DNA of 64,000 nucleotides from Pseudomonas sp. URIL14HWK12:I12 (lineage in GTDB: Bacteria; Pseudomonadota; Gammaproteobacteria; Pseudomonadales; Pseudomonadaceae): assembly GCF_003097135.1 (NCBI RefSeq), contig NZ_QEQL01000002.1, forward strand, positions 186,001-250,000, given 5' to 3'. Positions 9,357 to 20,180 of this stretch are shown here, one piece after another. Positions within the stretch are counted from its first letter, which is position 1. The number at the start of each line of letters is the position of its first letter. The notes under the pieces are model-generated. The model was not told where the DNA came from. It made no database searches and saw nothing but the letters and a program-made list of their open reading frames with translations. The position numbers were made by a program, and so were the translations under genes.

Positions 9357-9795
9357 ATTTGCGTTTCAAACCGTACTGCTCATCGAGCATGCCGGGCGAG
9401 TCAGGCGCCTTGGGCGCGTAATCCTTCGGAACTTCATCGCTGAGCGGGCGGCTCAGGCGCTCGCGGTCCCGCACTGGGGCTGCCTCTGGGTGCAGGGCTG
9501 CAAGCAGGCGCTGGCGGGTCAAGTCGTCGGTGGCCAGGCGATCGGCGCCTTCGGCCAGATGCTCCTGCACTTCCTGGTAGCTCTGGGTGAGCTTCTTGAC
9601 CAGGATCGCCGTGCTGTTGAAGTGGGTGACCACCTCATGCTGGTAGTTGTCGAACTTTTCCTGGATGTCATCCAGCTGCCGCTGGGTGCTGCTGGGCACA
9701 GCGTTCGGTGCGAGGCGGGCAATGAGGAAACCGATCACGACACCCACCACCAAGGCCAGCGTCGGGAGCAACCAAACTAAAAGCGAGAGTTCCAC
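9355..9795 (-). CDS. YhcB/ZapG-like DUF1043 protein
   Basis: 146-residue protein with one N-terminal membrane helix (residues 5-28) followed by a long helical, coiled-coil-like region (QRQLDDIQEKFDNYQHEVVTHFNSTA) and a proline-rich polar tail, the layout of the DUF1043 family. The E. coli member YhcB (ZapG, LapD) is linked to cell shape, division and envelope biogenesis. The start is GTG at 9795 with GAAGGA just upstream. It is a single reverse gene between two forward blocks. Family assignment is firm; function in this organism is inferred. Confidence 0.85.
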   Translation of the reverse strand: MELSLLVWLLPTLALVVGVVIGFLIARLAPNAVPSSTQRQLDDIQEKFDNYQHEVVTHFNSTAILVKKLTQSYQEVQEHLAEGADRLATDDLTRQRLLAALHPEAAPVRDRERLSRPLSDEVPKDYAPKAPDSPGMLDEQYGLKRK

Positions 9796-9943
9796 GAGTC
9801 CTTCCTCTATAAACGGCTTTGCTTTACGTTAACGGCTTGCGCCGGGCCTGTACACGGCAGGGCCGGCAATAGGTTGGCAGATATGCCAGGCATAATCCAA
9901 CAGCTAGACGAATAGACCCCACAAAGGGTCACGGAGCTCCCCC

Positions 9944-10579
9944 TTGCTGATCCGCGAAAACCCTTTGATGCTCGATGGCCCCGTGGGCCAGCTCGAAGCC
10001 TTGTATCTGGAAGTGCCCGACGCCCGTGGCATTGCGCTGTTGTGCCATCCCAACCCGGTACAGGGTGGGACGATGCTCAACAAGGTGATCTCCACTCTTC
10101 AGCGCACCGCTCGTGACGCCGGCTTTATTACACTTCGTTTCAACTATCGTGGCACTGGCAGCAGCGCCGGCACCCATGACATGGGCAGCGGCGAGGTTGA
10201 CGACGCCCAGGCGGCCGCCAACTGGCTGCGCATCAAGCACCCAGGGGTGCCTCTGACCCTGTTGGGGTTCTCCTTCGGCGGCTTCGTGGCCGCAGCGCTG
10301 GCGGGGCGGTTGGAGCGCAGCGGAGCGGCGCTATCGCACCTGTTCATGTGCGCGCCCGCGGTCATGCGGCTGAGCGCTGAGCACGCGCTGCCCGCGCAGG
10401 TGCCGATGACGGTGATTCAGCCCGAGGCCGATGAAGTGGTCGAGCCCCAGGCGGTTTACGACTGGTCCGAGCAGCTTTCTCGCCCCCATGAACTCCTGAA
10501 AGTGGCAGAATGCGGCCACTTCTTTCACGGCAAGCTGACGGATCTGAAGGATCTGGTCTTGCCCCGCCTGGCTTCCTGA
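9944..10579 (+). CDS. Small alpha/beta hydrolase
   Basis: 210-residue alpha/beta hydrolase without a lid domain. The oxyanion region HPNPVQGGTM, the nucleophile elbow GFSFGG (about residues 108-113), an acidic residue in PEADEVV, and the terminal histidine in CGHFFHG are visible. It belongs to a conserved family next to trpS in Pseudomonas, similar to predicted serine esterases; the substrate is unknown. The best start is TTG at 9944, because GGAG at 9932-9935 sits 8 bases upstream; an ATG at 9968 would trim the conserved N-terminus. trpS follows after 15 bases, so they are probably cotranscribed. Confidence 0.8.
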   Translation: MLIRENPLMLDGPVGQLEALYLEVPDARGIALLCHPNPVQGGTMLNKVISTLQRTARDAGFITLRFNYRGTGSSAGTHDMGSGEVDDAQAAANWLRIKHPGVPLTLLGFSFGGFVAAALAGRLERSGAALSHLFMCAPAVMRLSAEHALPAQVPMTVIQPEADEVVEPQAVYDWSEQLSRPHELLKVAECGHFFHGKLTDLKDLVLPRLAS

Positions 10580-10594
10580 ACGATCGATCCGAAC

Positions 10595-11941
10595 ATGACC
10601 ACCCGTATTCTTACCGGCATCACCACCACCGGCACCCCGCACCTGGGCAACTACGCTGGCGCCATCCGCCCCGCCATCGTCGCCAGCCGCCAGAGCGACG
10701 CTGACTCCTTCTATTTCCTCGCTGATTACCACGCGCTGATCAAGTGCGACGACCCGGCGCGTATCCTGCGTTCGCGCCAGGAAATCGCGGCGACTTGGCT
10801 GGCTGCGGGCCTGGACGTAGAGCGCGTGACCTTCTACCGGCAGTCCGACATCCCCGAGATCACAGAGTTGACCTGGCTGCTGACCTGTGTGGCCGGCAAG
10901 GGCCTGCTCAACCGTGCGCATGCCTACAAAGCGTCAGTGGACAAAAACCTGGAGCAGGGCGAGGAGCCGGATGCGGGCGTGACTATGGGGCTGTTCAGCT
11001 ATCCTGTTCTGATGGCAGCAGACATCCTCATGTTCAATGCCCACAAAATCCCGGTAGGCCGTGACCAGATCCAGCACGTGGAGATGGCGCGCGATATCGG
11101 CGCGCGCTTCAACCACCTGTTCGGTAATGGCAAGGACTTCTTCGTGATGCCCGAGGCGCTGATCGAAGAAAGTGTCGCCACTTTGCCGGGCCTGGATGGC
11201 CGCAAGATGTCGAAAAGCTACGACAACACCATCCCGCTGTTCGCCGGTGCCAAGCAGCTCAAGGACAGCATTGCCCGCATCGTCACCGATTCCCGCCTAC
11301 CGGGCGAACCCAAAGATCCTGACGCTTCGCACCTGTTCACGCTCTACAGCGCCTTCGCCAGCCGTGAGCAGGCGGCGGCCTTTCGTGCAGAACTGGTCGA
11401 CGGCCTGGGTTGGGGCGAGGCCAAGCAGCGGCTGTTCGAGCTGCTCGATGCCGAGCTTGCCCAGCCTCGCGAACGCTACATTCAGCTGATGGCACGCCCT
11501 GACGAGCTCGAAGACATCCTGCAGCAGGGCGCCGCCAAGGCGCGCAAGAGCGCCACGCCCTTTCTGCAGACGCTGCGCGAGGCGGTTGGCTTGCGCTCGT
11601 TCAAGGGCCAGGTCGCCCTCGCCACCGGCGAAAAGAAAAAAGCCAGCAAGGCCGCGCGTTTCGTCAGCTTCCGCGATGCTGACGGTAGCTTCCGCTTCAG
11701 GCTGCTGGCCGCTGACGGCTCGCAACTGCTGTTATCGCGTAGCTTTGCCGATGGCAAGGCAGCAGGGGCGGTCAGCAAGCAGCTGCAACAGGGCGGCGAG
11801 CTGGATGTGCGCGCCGACGGCCTGGCTTTCGGCCTGTGGCTTGAAGGGGAGTGTGTGGCGGTGAGCCCGGCCTTTGCCGATGAGCCCGCGCGCGATGCCG
11901 GTATCCAGGCGTTGCACGAGGCCTTGGCACCGCAGGCCTGA
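10595..11941 (+). CDS. trpS: Tryptophanyl-tRNA synthetase with C-terminal extension
   Basis: Class I aminoacyl-tRNA synthetase that charges tRNA-Trp. The HIGH-type motif is PHLGN (residues 15-19) and the KMSKS loop is at 204-208. At 448 residues it is about 110 longer than E. coli TrpS (334). The extra part begins near residue 340 with a lysine-rich linker ([10 protein letters not shown]) and contains [20 protein letters not shown], which resembles the YegP/DUF1508-type beta hairpin repeat. I recall P. aeruginosa TrpS having a similar length, so the extension is probably a genus trait. The catalytic part is complete; the tail's role is unknown. Confidence 0.95.
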   Translation: MTTRILTGITTTGTPHLGNYAGAIRPAIVASRQSDADSFYFLADYHALIKCDDPARILRSRQEIAATWLAAGLDVERVTFYRQSDIPEITELTWLLTCVAGKGLLNRAHAYKASVDKNLEQGEEPDAGVTMGLFSYPVLMAADILMFNAHKIPVGRDQIQHVEMARDIGARFNHLFGNGKDFFVMPEALIEESVATLPGLDGRKMSKSYDNTIPLFAGAKQLKDSIARIVTDSRLPGEPKDPDASHLFTLYSAFASREQAAAFRAELVDGLGWGEAKQRLFELLDAELAQPRERYIQLMARPDELEDILQQGAAKARKSATPFLQTLREAVGLRSFKGQVALATGEKKKASKAARFVSFRDADGSFRFRLLAADGSQLLLSRSFADGKAAGAVSKQLQQGGELDVRADGLAFGLWLEGECVAVSPAFADEPARDAGIQALHEALAPQA

Positions 11942-12028
11942 CGCGACGACTTGCCGCACGTGTGATTGCGCGCAGCCCGGGCCGCCTTTAAAGTGACGGC
12001 CCCGGTTTTGATCGCCTTGTTCAAGAAT

Positions 12029-13123
12029 ATGACCCCCCTAGAACGATACCAAGAGGACCTCAAGCGTCCTGACTTTTTTCATGACGCCGCTCAAGAGCAG
12101 GCCGTTCGCCACCTGCAGCGGCTATACGATGACCTGATCGCTGCGCAGTCGGCAAAGGCCGGGCTGTTCGGCAAGCTGTTCGGAAAGAAAGATGCAGTGC
12201 CGGTCAAGGGCCTGTACTTCTGGGGTGGAGTGGGCCGCGGAAAGACCTACCTGGTCGATACCTTCTTCGATGCCTTGCCGTTTCAGGAAAAAACCCGAAC
12301 GCACTTTCACCGCTTCATGAAGCGGGTGCACGAGGAGCTCAAGACCCTCGGCGGCGAGAAGAACCCCCTCACCGTGATCGCCAAGCGCTTCGCACAGGAG
12401 TCGCGGGTGATCTGTTTCGATGAGTTCTTCGTCTCGGATATCACCGACGCGATGATCCTGGGTACTTTGATGGAGGAACTGTTCAAGCACGGTGTTACGC
12501 TGGTGGCCACCTCCAACATCGTACCCGACGGCCTTTACAAGGACGGCTTGCAACGCGCGCGCTTCCTGCCCGCCATCGCGCTGATCAAGCAGAACACCGA
12601 GGTGGTCAATGTCGACAGTGGTGTGGATTACCGCCTGCGCCACCTGGAGCAAGCCGAGCTGTTTCACTACCCGCTGGATGAAGCGGCCGAGCGCAGCATG
12701 CGTGAGAGCTTCCGGGCGCTGACGGCCGACTCGAAAAAGGTCGTGGAGAACGACGTACTGATGATCGAGAACCGCGAGATCAAAGCGCTGCGTACCTGTG
12801 ATGATGTCGCCTGGTTCGAGTTTCGCAACCTGTGCGACGGCCCGCGCAGCCAGAACGATTACATCGAGCTGGGCAAGATCTACCACGCGGTGCTGCTCAG
12901 CGAGGTTGAGCAGATGAGCGTGACCACCGACGACATCGCACGGCGTTTCATCAACATGGTCGATGAGTTTTACGACCGTAACGTCAAGCTGATCATTTCC
13001 GCCGAGGTCGAGCTCAAGGACCTGTATTCCGGTGGGCGCCTGAACTTCGAGTTTCAGCGCACCTTGAGCCGCCTGCTGGAAATGCAATCCCACGAGTTCC
13101 TGGCCAGGGCTCACAAGCCCTGA
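12029..13123 (+). CDS. zapE: Cell division ATPase ZapE (AFG1 family)
   Basis: 364-residue P-loop ATPase of the AFG1/LACE1 family. E. coli ZapE associates with the Z ring and is needed for division under heat or low oxygen. Walker A is GGVGRGKTYL (about residues 69-78) and Walker B is VICFDEFFV. The start MTPLERYQEDL at 12029 is chosen because an upstream frame extension to 11966 is unlike the family. It follows trpS after 87 bases and converges on the AraC-type regulator, with only 13 bases between the stops and no evident terminator. Confidence 0.92.
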   Translation: MTPLERYQEDLKRPDFFHDAAQEQAVRHLQRLYDDLIAAQSAKAGLFGKLFGKKDAVPVKGLYFWGGVGRGKTYLVDTFFDALPFQEKTRTHFHRFMKRVHEELKTLGGEKNPLTVIAKRFAQESRVICFDEFFVSDITDAMILGTLMEELFKHGVTLVATSNIVPDGLYKDGLQRARFLPAIALIKQNTEVVNVDSGVDYRLRHLEQAELFHYPLDEAAERSMRESFRALTADSKKVVENDVLMIENREIKALRTCDDVAWFEFRNLCDGPRSQNDYIELGKIYHAVLLSEVEQMSVTTDDIARRFINMVDEFYDRNVKLIISAEVELKDLYSGGRLNFEFQRTLSRLLEMQSHEFLARAHKP

Positions 13124-13136
13124 GCTGGGTTGTGCC

Positions 13137-14135
13137 TCAGGCTGCGCCCGCCGGCATCAATTGCTGGCGGTAGGCATGCGGGGTCAGGCCGGTGTGCTGG
13201 CGGAACAGCCTGGCGAAGAAGCTGGCGTCGTCGTAGCCTACCTCGTAGCTGATCGCCTTGACGCTGCGCCGTGTGGTCGAAAGCAGGCTGCGGGCAGTCT
13301 CGATGCGCAGGCGCTGCAGATAGTGCAGTGGCTTGTCGCCCGTGGCGGTATGAAAGCGCCGCATGAAGTTACGAATGCTCATCCCATGGTCGCGCGCGAC
13401 GTCTTCGAAACGAAATTTCTCCGAGTAGTGCTCCTCGAGCCATTGCTGGATCTGCAGGATCGCCGGGTCGTGATGTAGCTTCTGGCCGCCGAAGCCGATT
13501 CGCCCTGGGGAGTAGTTGCGCTGTACTTCGAACAGAATATCGCGCGCTACTCCCTGCGCCACGCGCAGGCCACAGAAGCGTTCGATCAGGTGAATGTAGA
13601 GGTCGCTGGCAGAGGTCATGCCGGCGGCGCAATACAGGTTGCCGGCATCGGTCAGGTGTTTGTCCGGGTTGAGTTTCACCTTGGGGAAGCGCTGGCTGAA
13701 GCTGTCGAAGAACCGCCAGTAGGTGGTGGCTTCACAGTCATCGAGCAGGCCCGCCTCGGCCAGCCAGAACACCCCGCTGGCCTCGCCGCAGAATACCGCG
13801 CCCCGCGCGTGCTGGGCTTTCAGCCAAGGCACCACCTGCGGGTAGCGTTCCAGGAGCTTTTCGAAGCTCTCCCAGAAGGCTGGGAGGATGATCACGTCGG
13901 TGTCGGCAAGGCCGCCGTCGACGTCCACGCGCACGCCGCTGAACGTATCGACAGGCTGGCCGTCCGGGCTGCAGAGCAGGATGTCGAAGGCCGGCTTGAG
14001 CCCTTGGTCGAGGTTCAGGCTATGGCGCAGGGCCGCCAGGTGAAAGAAGTCCTTGGCCTGCATGAGGGTGGAGGCGAAGACCTTGTCGGTGGCCAGGATG
14101 CTGACCCGGCGCAGCGAAGGTGTGAAGATGGTCAT
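13137..14135 (-). CDS. GlxA-type AraC family transcriptional regulator
   Basis: 332-residue regulator with an N-terminal DJ-1/PfpI (class I glutamine amidotransferase-like) domain, residues 10-185, and a C-terminal AraC double helix-turn-helix, residues 225-325 (FEDVARDHGMSIRNFMRRF, and AISYEVGYDDASFFARLFRQHTG without the full run quoted elsewhere). The nucleophile-elbow position of the DJ-1 domain holds a cysteine (Cys116 in VFCGEAS), which is often absent in regulators of this class. Relatives sense amine compounds such as carnitine, glycine betaine or arginine, but no target gene is adjacent here, so the ligand cannot be named. A perfect palindrome lies 80-94 bases upstream of its start. 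Confidence 0.88.
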   Translation of the reverse strand: MTIFTPSLRRVSILATDKVFASTLMQAKDFFHLAALRHSLNLDQGLKPAFDILLCSPDGQPVDTFSGVRVDVDGGLADTDVIILPAFWESFEKLLERYPQVVPWLKAQHARGAVFCGEASGVFWLAEAGLLDDCEATTYWRFFDSFSQRFPKVKLNPDKHLTDAGNLYCAAGMTSASDLYIHLIERFCGLRVAQGVARDILFEVQRNYSPGRIGFGGQKLHHDPAILQIQQWLEEHYSEKFRFEDVARDHGMSIRNFMRRFHTATGDKPLHYLQRLRIETARSLLSTTRRSVKAISYEVGYDDASFFARLFRQHTGLTPHAYRQQLMPAGAA

Positions 14136-14214
14136 GGCTGTTGTTCTTGTAGGTGATAGTGGTCACGTTGCGGCCAGATCGTCTTATGTTTGGGCGGGGT
14201 TGTCCAGTGATCCC

Positions 14215-14229
14215 TGGCAAGGCTTGCCA
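14215..14229. promoter_or_regulatory. Perfect 7-1-7 palindrome upstream of the AraC-type gene
   Basis: TGGCAAG-G-CTTGCCA sits in the divergent region between the AraC-type regulator (start 14135) and rplM. Its arms also resemble REP half-sites (GGCAAGCC-like), so it could be an operator or a decayed repeat. Confidence 0.35.
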
Positions 14230-14351
14230 TTTGCAGAAAAATCCGGATAATTCGCCAGCTCTTTATGGGCGGAAGTGATGCACCCCCGGTAAGAGACGCC
14301 GTACGTCGACGCACCGACCCGAGCCCCCAAATTGCGTCTGGCTTCGGCTGC

Positions 14352-14387
14352 CTTTGACTTGTCAAAGCAAGCACTATTCAGTAAGCT
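14352..14387 (+). promoter_or_regulatory. Probable rplM-rpsI promoter with overlapping inverted repeat
   Basis: TTGTCA (14359-14364), 17 bases, TAAGCT (14382-14387) is one reading; TTGACT (14354-14359) with TATTCA (14375-14380) is another. Both -35 candidates fall in a perfect inverted repeat CTTTGAC-TT-GTCAAAG (14352-14367). Predicted start near 14390 gives a leader of about 40 bases for rplM. The exact -10 is uncertain. Confidence 0.4.
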
Positions 14388-14429
14388 CCGCCGTCTATTT
14401 TTGCAGGGCGGCCCCTGAGGCTATAAAGA

Positions 14430-14858
14430 ATGAAAACTTTTACTGCTAAACCGGAAACAGTAAAGCGCGACTGGTTCGTCGTCGACGCCGCTGGCCAGAC
14501 CCTGGGTCGTCTGTCCACCGAAATCGCTCGTCGCCTGCGCGGCAAGCACAAGGCTGAGTACACCCCTCACGTTGACACCGGCGACTACATCGTCGTGATC
14601 AATGCCGAGCAGGTGCGAGTCACCGGTGCCAAGTCTTCCGACAAAATGTACTACTCCCACTCCGGCTTCCCGGGCGGTATCAAGGAAATCAACTTCGAGA
14701 AGTTGATCGACAAGGCCCCTGAGCGTGTTATCGAAACCGCGGTCAAAGGCATGCTGCCTAAGAACCCGCTGGGTCGCGACATGTACCGTAAGCTGAAGGT
14801 CTACGCGGGTGCCAACCACCCTCACACCGCTCAGCAGCCCCAAGAACTGAAGATTTAA
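14430..14858 (+). CDS. rplM: 50S ribosomal protein L13
   Basis: 142-residue L13, an early-assembly protein of the large subunit. It begins [20 protein letters not shown] and contains the family signature RGMLP-type region, here [21 protein letters not shown]. rpsI follows after 14 bases, the universal rplM-rpsI pair. In E. coli L13 represses its own operon at the leader mRNA; the short leader here has no obvious large structure that I can confirm by eye. Confidence 0.98.
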   Translation: MKTFTAKPETVKRDWFVVDAAGQTLGRLSTEIARRLRGKHKAEYTPHVDTGDYIVVINAEQVRVTGAKSSDKMYYSHSGFPGGIKEINFEKLIDKAPERVIETAVKGMLPKNPLGRDMYRKLKVYAGANHPHTAQQPQELKI

Positions 14859-14872
14859 CGGAATAGTTCACT

Positions 14873-15265
14873 ATGTCGGCGACTCAAAATTACGGCACTG
14901 GCCGTCGCAAGACCGCAACCGCTCGCGTCTTCCTGCGCCCAGGCACTGGCAAGATCTCGATCAACAACCGTCCGCTGGACACCTTCTTCGGTCGTGAGAC
15001 CGCTCGGATGGTGGTTCGCCAGCCTCTGGAACTGACCGAAAACACTGAAAAGTTCGACATCTACGTTACCGTAGCTGGCGGCGGTGTAAGCGGCCAGGCC
15101 GGTGCGATCCGTCACGGTATCACTCGCGCGCTGATGGCGTACGACGAGTCCCTGCGCAAAGCCCTGCGCGTGGCTGGCTACGTTACCCGCGACTCCCGTG
15201 AAGTTGAGCGTAAGAAGGTCGGTCTGCGTAAAGCGCGTAAGCGTCCGCAATACTCCAAGCGTTAA
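14873..15265 (+). CDS. rpsI: 30S ribosomal protein S9
   Basis: 130-residue S9. It has the family core [21 protein letters not shown] and the signature [19 protein letters not shown], and ends in the basic tail [12 protein letters not shown] whose terminal lysine-arginine contacts P-site tRNA. It is cotranscribed with rplM and followed by a strong stem-loop. In other Pseudomonas the next genes are petABC, which are not present here. Confidence 0.98.
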   Translation: MSATQNYGTGRRKTATARVFLRPGTGKISINNRPLDTFFGRETARMVVRQPLELTENTEKFDIYVTVAGGGVSGQAGAIRHGITRALMAYDESLRKALRVAGYVTRDSREVERKKVGLRKARKRPQYSKR

Positions 15266-15294
15266 TTCGCTGCCTTCAAGCCTCTGGCTTGTAC

Positions 15295-15322
15295 AGAAAC
15301 CCGGCCCTTGTGCCGGGTTTCT
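15295..15322 (+). terminator. Terminator after rpsI
   Basis: AGAAACCCGGC-CCTTGT-GCCGGGTTTCT, an 11-base-pair perfect stem with a 6-base loop, 29 bases after the rpsI stop. The T residues are inside the 3' arm rather than after it, followed by GCATTTTG. Confidence 0.75.
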
Positions 15323-15441
15323 GCATTTTGGAGCCGGGCAAACGTCGTAATAAGGCGGGGTGGGGCGCAATAGTGTAAGATTCGCCCTTATTGCCAGCGC
15401 CTCTGGGTGCTTTTGTTCAAATGTTTATCGTGGAGGGCCGC

Positions 15442-16059
15442 ATGGGCGCGACCAACCGGTTAGCCTGTTTCTCCGACCCTGCCGATCATTATTCTCACCG
15501 TGTGCGCATCGTGCTGGCCGAGAAACAGGTCGGCGCTGAAATCATCGATGTAGTACCTGGGCGCCTGCCTACGGCGCTGGCCGAGGCTAACCCTTACGGC
15601 GGCGTCCCGACCTTGGTCGACCGCGACTTGGCGCTGTATGAGCCGATGGTGGTGATGGAATACCTCGATGAGCGTTATCCCCATCCGCCGTTGTTGCCGG
15701 TCTACCCGGTCGCCCGAGGCAACAGCCGCCTGCTGATGCATCGGATTCAGCGTGATTGGTGCTCGTTGGTTGATCCGCTGCTTGATGTGCGAACGCCTGA
15801 AAAGGCCAGGGCTGATATGCGCAAGCAGTTGCGTGAAAGCCTGACCGGGGTGTCTCCCCTGTTTGCCGACAAACCCTTCTTTCTAAGTGAAGACTTCAGC
15901 TTGGTCGATTGCTGCCTTCTACCCATCCTGTGGCGTTTGCCTTCGATGGGTATCGAGCTACCGCGCCCGGCAAAGCCCTTGCTTGACTATATGGATCGCC
16001 AGTTCGCCCGTGAGGCCTTCAGGGCCAGCCTATCTGCGGCTGAGCGAGAAATGCGCTAA
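15442..16059 (+). CDS. sspA: Stringent starvation protein A
   Basis: 205-residue GST-fold protein without glutathione transferase activity that binds RNA polymerase and modulates transcription under stress and stationary phase. It begins [23 protein letters not shown] up to the thioredoxin-like domain (residues 8-85, with [18 protein letters not shown]), followed by a helical domain with [21 protein letters not shown]. The ATG at 15442 follows TGGAGGG at 15431-15437; an in-frame upstream extension to 15391 lacks a site. sspB follows after 14 bases. This gene normally follows petC in Pseudomonas; here it directly follows rpsI. Confidence 0.95.
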   Translation: MGATNRLACFSDPADHYSHRVRIVLAEKQVGAEIIDVVPGRLPTALAEANPYGGVPTLVDRDLALYEPMVVMEYLDERYPHPPLLPVYPVARGNSRLLMHRIQRDWCSLVDPLLDVRTPEKARADMRKQLRESLTGVSPLFADKPFFLSEDFSLVDCCLLPILWRLPSMGIELPRPAKPLLDYMDRQFAREAFRASLSAAEREMR

Positions 16060-16073
16060 TTTCAGGAGCCTTT

Positions 16074-16496
16074 ATGAACTCGAGCCGCCCTTATCTCGTC
16101 CGTGCGTTGTACGAGTGGATCGTCGACAACGAATGCACCCCACATTTGCTTGTGACTACCGAGCACCCGCAGGTACAGGTGCCGCAAGGCTACGCCAGCG
16201 ACGGTCAAATCGTCCTGAACGTGTCGCCGAGTGCTATTCGGCATTTGCACATGGACAACAAGGCTGTCAGTTTCGAAGGCAGTTTCGGCGGTGTTACGCA
16301 CAGCCTTTTTGTGCCGGTTGAAGCCATTCTGGGTATCTACGCTCGTGAGAACGGCCAGGGTATGGTGTTTGAGCTTGAGCCGGTGCTTGAGGATGATGAG
16401 GTGCTGGGTGATGAGGAGCAGGGGTCTGATGACGAGCCCAGCCCGCCACAGCCGCCTCGGCCCAGCGGCAAGCCGAGCTTGAAAGTGGTGAAGTAA
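16074..16496 (+). CDS. sspB: ClpXP adaptor SspB
   Basis: 140-residue adaptor that tethers ssrA-tagged proteins (and the anti-sigma factor MucA fragment in Pseudomonas, RseA in E. coli) to the ClpXP protease. The folded N-terminal domain (residues 1-110) begins NSSRPYLVRALYEWIVDNECTPHLLV; then comes an acidic flexible linker (EDDEVLGDEEQGSDDEPSPPQ) and the short C-terminal ClpX-binding tail GKPSLKVVK. All three parts are intact. It is cotranscribed with sspA and ends at a strong bidirectional terminator. Confidence 0.96.
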   Translation: MNSSRPYLVRALYEWIVDNECTPHLLVTTEHPQVQVPQGYASDGQIVLNVSPSAIRHLHMDNKAVSFEGSFGGVTHSLFVPVEAILGIYARENGQGMVFELEPVLEDDEVLGDEEQGSDDEPSPPQPPRPSGKPSLKVVK

Positions 16497-16574
16497 AAGA
16501 GGCGGCCTTCCGAGGCAGGCAGGTTGTGGTGGCGGGTCTCAGGTTTGAGCCTGCTGCTTAATCTGGTGCAGAAG

Positions 16575-16616
16575 CGACAATGCCAGTCAGCTCAACTGAC
16601 TGGCATTGTCGTTTTT
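16575..16616. terminator. Bidirectional terminator between sspB and dolP
   Basis: A 16-base-pair perfect stem, CGACAATGCCAGTCAG (16575-16590), with loop CTCAA and its exact complement at 16596-16611, followed by TTTTT. It stands 79 bases after sspB and 18 bases before the dolP stop on the other strand, so it can end both transcripts. Confidence 0.88.
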
Positions 16617-16633
16617 GGCCGGCGTGGCGCTAA

Positions 16634-18268
<1,635 letters not shown>

Positions 18269-18272
<4 letters not shown>

Positions 18273-20041
18273 TGAGCGGTGTCCGGCAGGCGGTTGACCT
18301 GGCCGTTGCTGAACTCGGCCCAAGGCAGTTGCCGTTCGATACGCTGGTTGGCACCCATGCTCAGGCTGCCTGACTCGCCCTGGACGCGGTTGTTCGGTAA
18401 TGCCTTGAGCTGATCTAGGCGAGACGCCAGTGCGTAGGCGTCGGCACCCATTGCATAAAGGCGGCCGAGGCTGCCGGCGGCCTGCGGCCATTGGCGAACG
18501 ACTGCCTGGCGCAGCGGGTCGCTGGTGTCGAGCAGCCAGGGCGTTTCGCAAAAGCGCACGCCGTTGAGGTCGTTGTATTGGGCTGTGTCACCGCTGGCGC
18601 TGTATACGTGAGACGTCGCATAGACTGGCAGGCTGCCAGCGAATTGATAGTTCAGCGTCGGCTTGATCTGCTGGGCTTGCTGAGGGGTAGCAGTGAGATA
18701 GACGAAATCGACATCCTGGCGGTGAGTGCCTTGACCGTTGCCAGTCTGGCGAACCTGCAGCAGGCGGGCGATCTGCCCAGCCATGGCCACCGGTTGGTCG
18801 ATTTGATCGTAACCCACCAATGTGCCGCCTTCTGCCGTCCAGGCCTGCTGGAAGGCAGCGAGCACGCGCTCGCCGAACTCGCCCTTGGGCACCAGTGCCA
18901 CAGCGCGGCTATAGCCGTCGGCACGCGCGCGGCGGGCGACCTCGTGAGCTTCATCCTCGGCGGCCAGGCCGAACTGAAAGAGCTGGGGTGGGCCAGACTG
19001 GGTCGAGTCGCTGTAGTTGAGTGCCAGAGTGGTGATCGGCAGCTGCGGGCGGCTGCCCAGTTGCTTGACCAGGTTCTTCTCCAGCGGGCCAATGACCAGC
19101 TGGGCGCCGGCAGCCTTGGCCTGTTGATAGAAGTCGTCGATATTGGTGAGCCGGGAGCTGTCGAACACTTCGATGGCCGGCGCGGGCTGGCCAGCTTCAC
19201 GAGCCTGGAAGTGCGCGGCCATGAAACCGTCACGCAGCGCTCGCGCAACGCCAGCCAACTGGCCTTGCTGTGGTAGGTAGAGGGCGATCTTGGTCACTGG
19301 CTGGCTGTTTAGCGACATCAACTGCTGAAGTGCCTGTGGCAGGGCATGGGCCGCCGGGTGGTTGGGATGTTGCGCCTGCCATGCCGTGATAGCTGCTTTT
19401 TGCTGATCGAGCGTACCGGGTGTCTGGGTCGCCAGGGCAAGGCTTTGCCAACCTGCCAGGTCGTCGTTGCCGGTGGGCTGCAGTTGATCGGCGGGCAGTG
19501 CCGTCATCAGCGACCAGATGGCTTCGTTGTTGGCGCTGGCGTCTTGTGGGCTCAGCATTGGCCCGATGAAGACGCGCTCGCGTGCAGCGGCCAGCGGCTG
19601 GTTGTCGGCTTCAAGGGCCTGGGCCCTGACTTTGCCGGTACGGATCTGCTGCTCCATTGGCAGCTCGCCGAGGTGCTGAAGGCTGGGATGCTGCAATGCG
19701 GCCAGTGCCCCCTTGGCGTCGCCGCGGGCGAGTGCGACCTCCGCGAGCAAGGTGCTGGCGAACACCTGTTGCGCGGGCTTGAGCGATGCGATGTCGACCT
19801 GCCCGAGAATCTGCGTACTGCGGGCGGTGTCTTTTTGTTGCAGTGCCTTATCAGCGGCAGACAAGCGCAGCAGGGCGGCTGCCTCGGGGTTGCTGGCGCT
19901 GCTGGCCTGCTGGAGCAGCTGCTCGACGCTGGCGTCAGGTGTGCGGGGCAGCTCGCCGAGCTGCGACGAGGGCGAGCTGGCGCACGCGGCCAGCAGTACG
20001 GCAAGGCACAAGGCCCAGATCGGCCGCAAACAAGCTGTCAT
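18269..20041 (-). CDS. lpoA: Penicillin-binding protein activator LpoA (LppC)
   Basis: 590-residue outer-membrane lipoprotein that stimulates a class A peptidoglycan synthase from the outside. Signal peptide and lipobox LLAAC (Cys at about residue 19) are followed by a helical TPR-like N-terminal domain (residues 25-250) and a periplasmic-binding-protein-like C-terminal domain (about 255-580, starting [19 protein letters not shown]). The ATG at 20041 has AGGAAG six bases upstream; the ATG two codons earlier would collide with it. It is first in the reverse block with yraN and diverges from rsmI. Confidence 0.92.
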
Positions 20042-20180
20042 GAACATCTTCCTGATACGTGGGCGATTGAACGGGAATTGTAACCAAGGGGCGGCCCCGG
20101 CGCGATGGCGGCGACATGAAGGCGCGGCCATTGCCTGGCACTGCTACAATGCCGGCTTTTCCTGGCTTCAAGGTGTGGAT

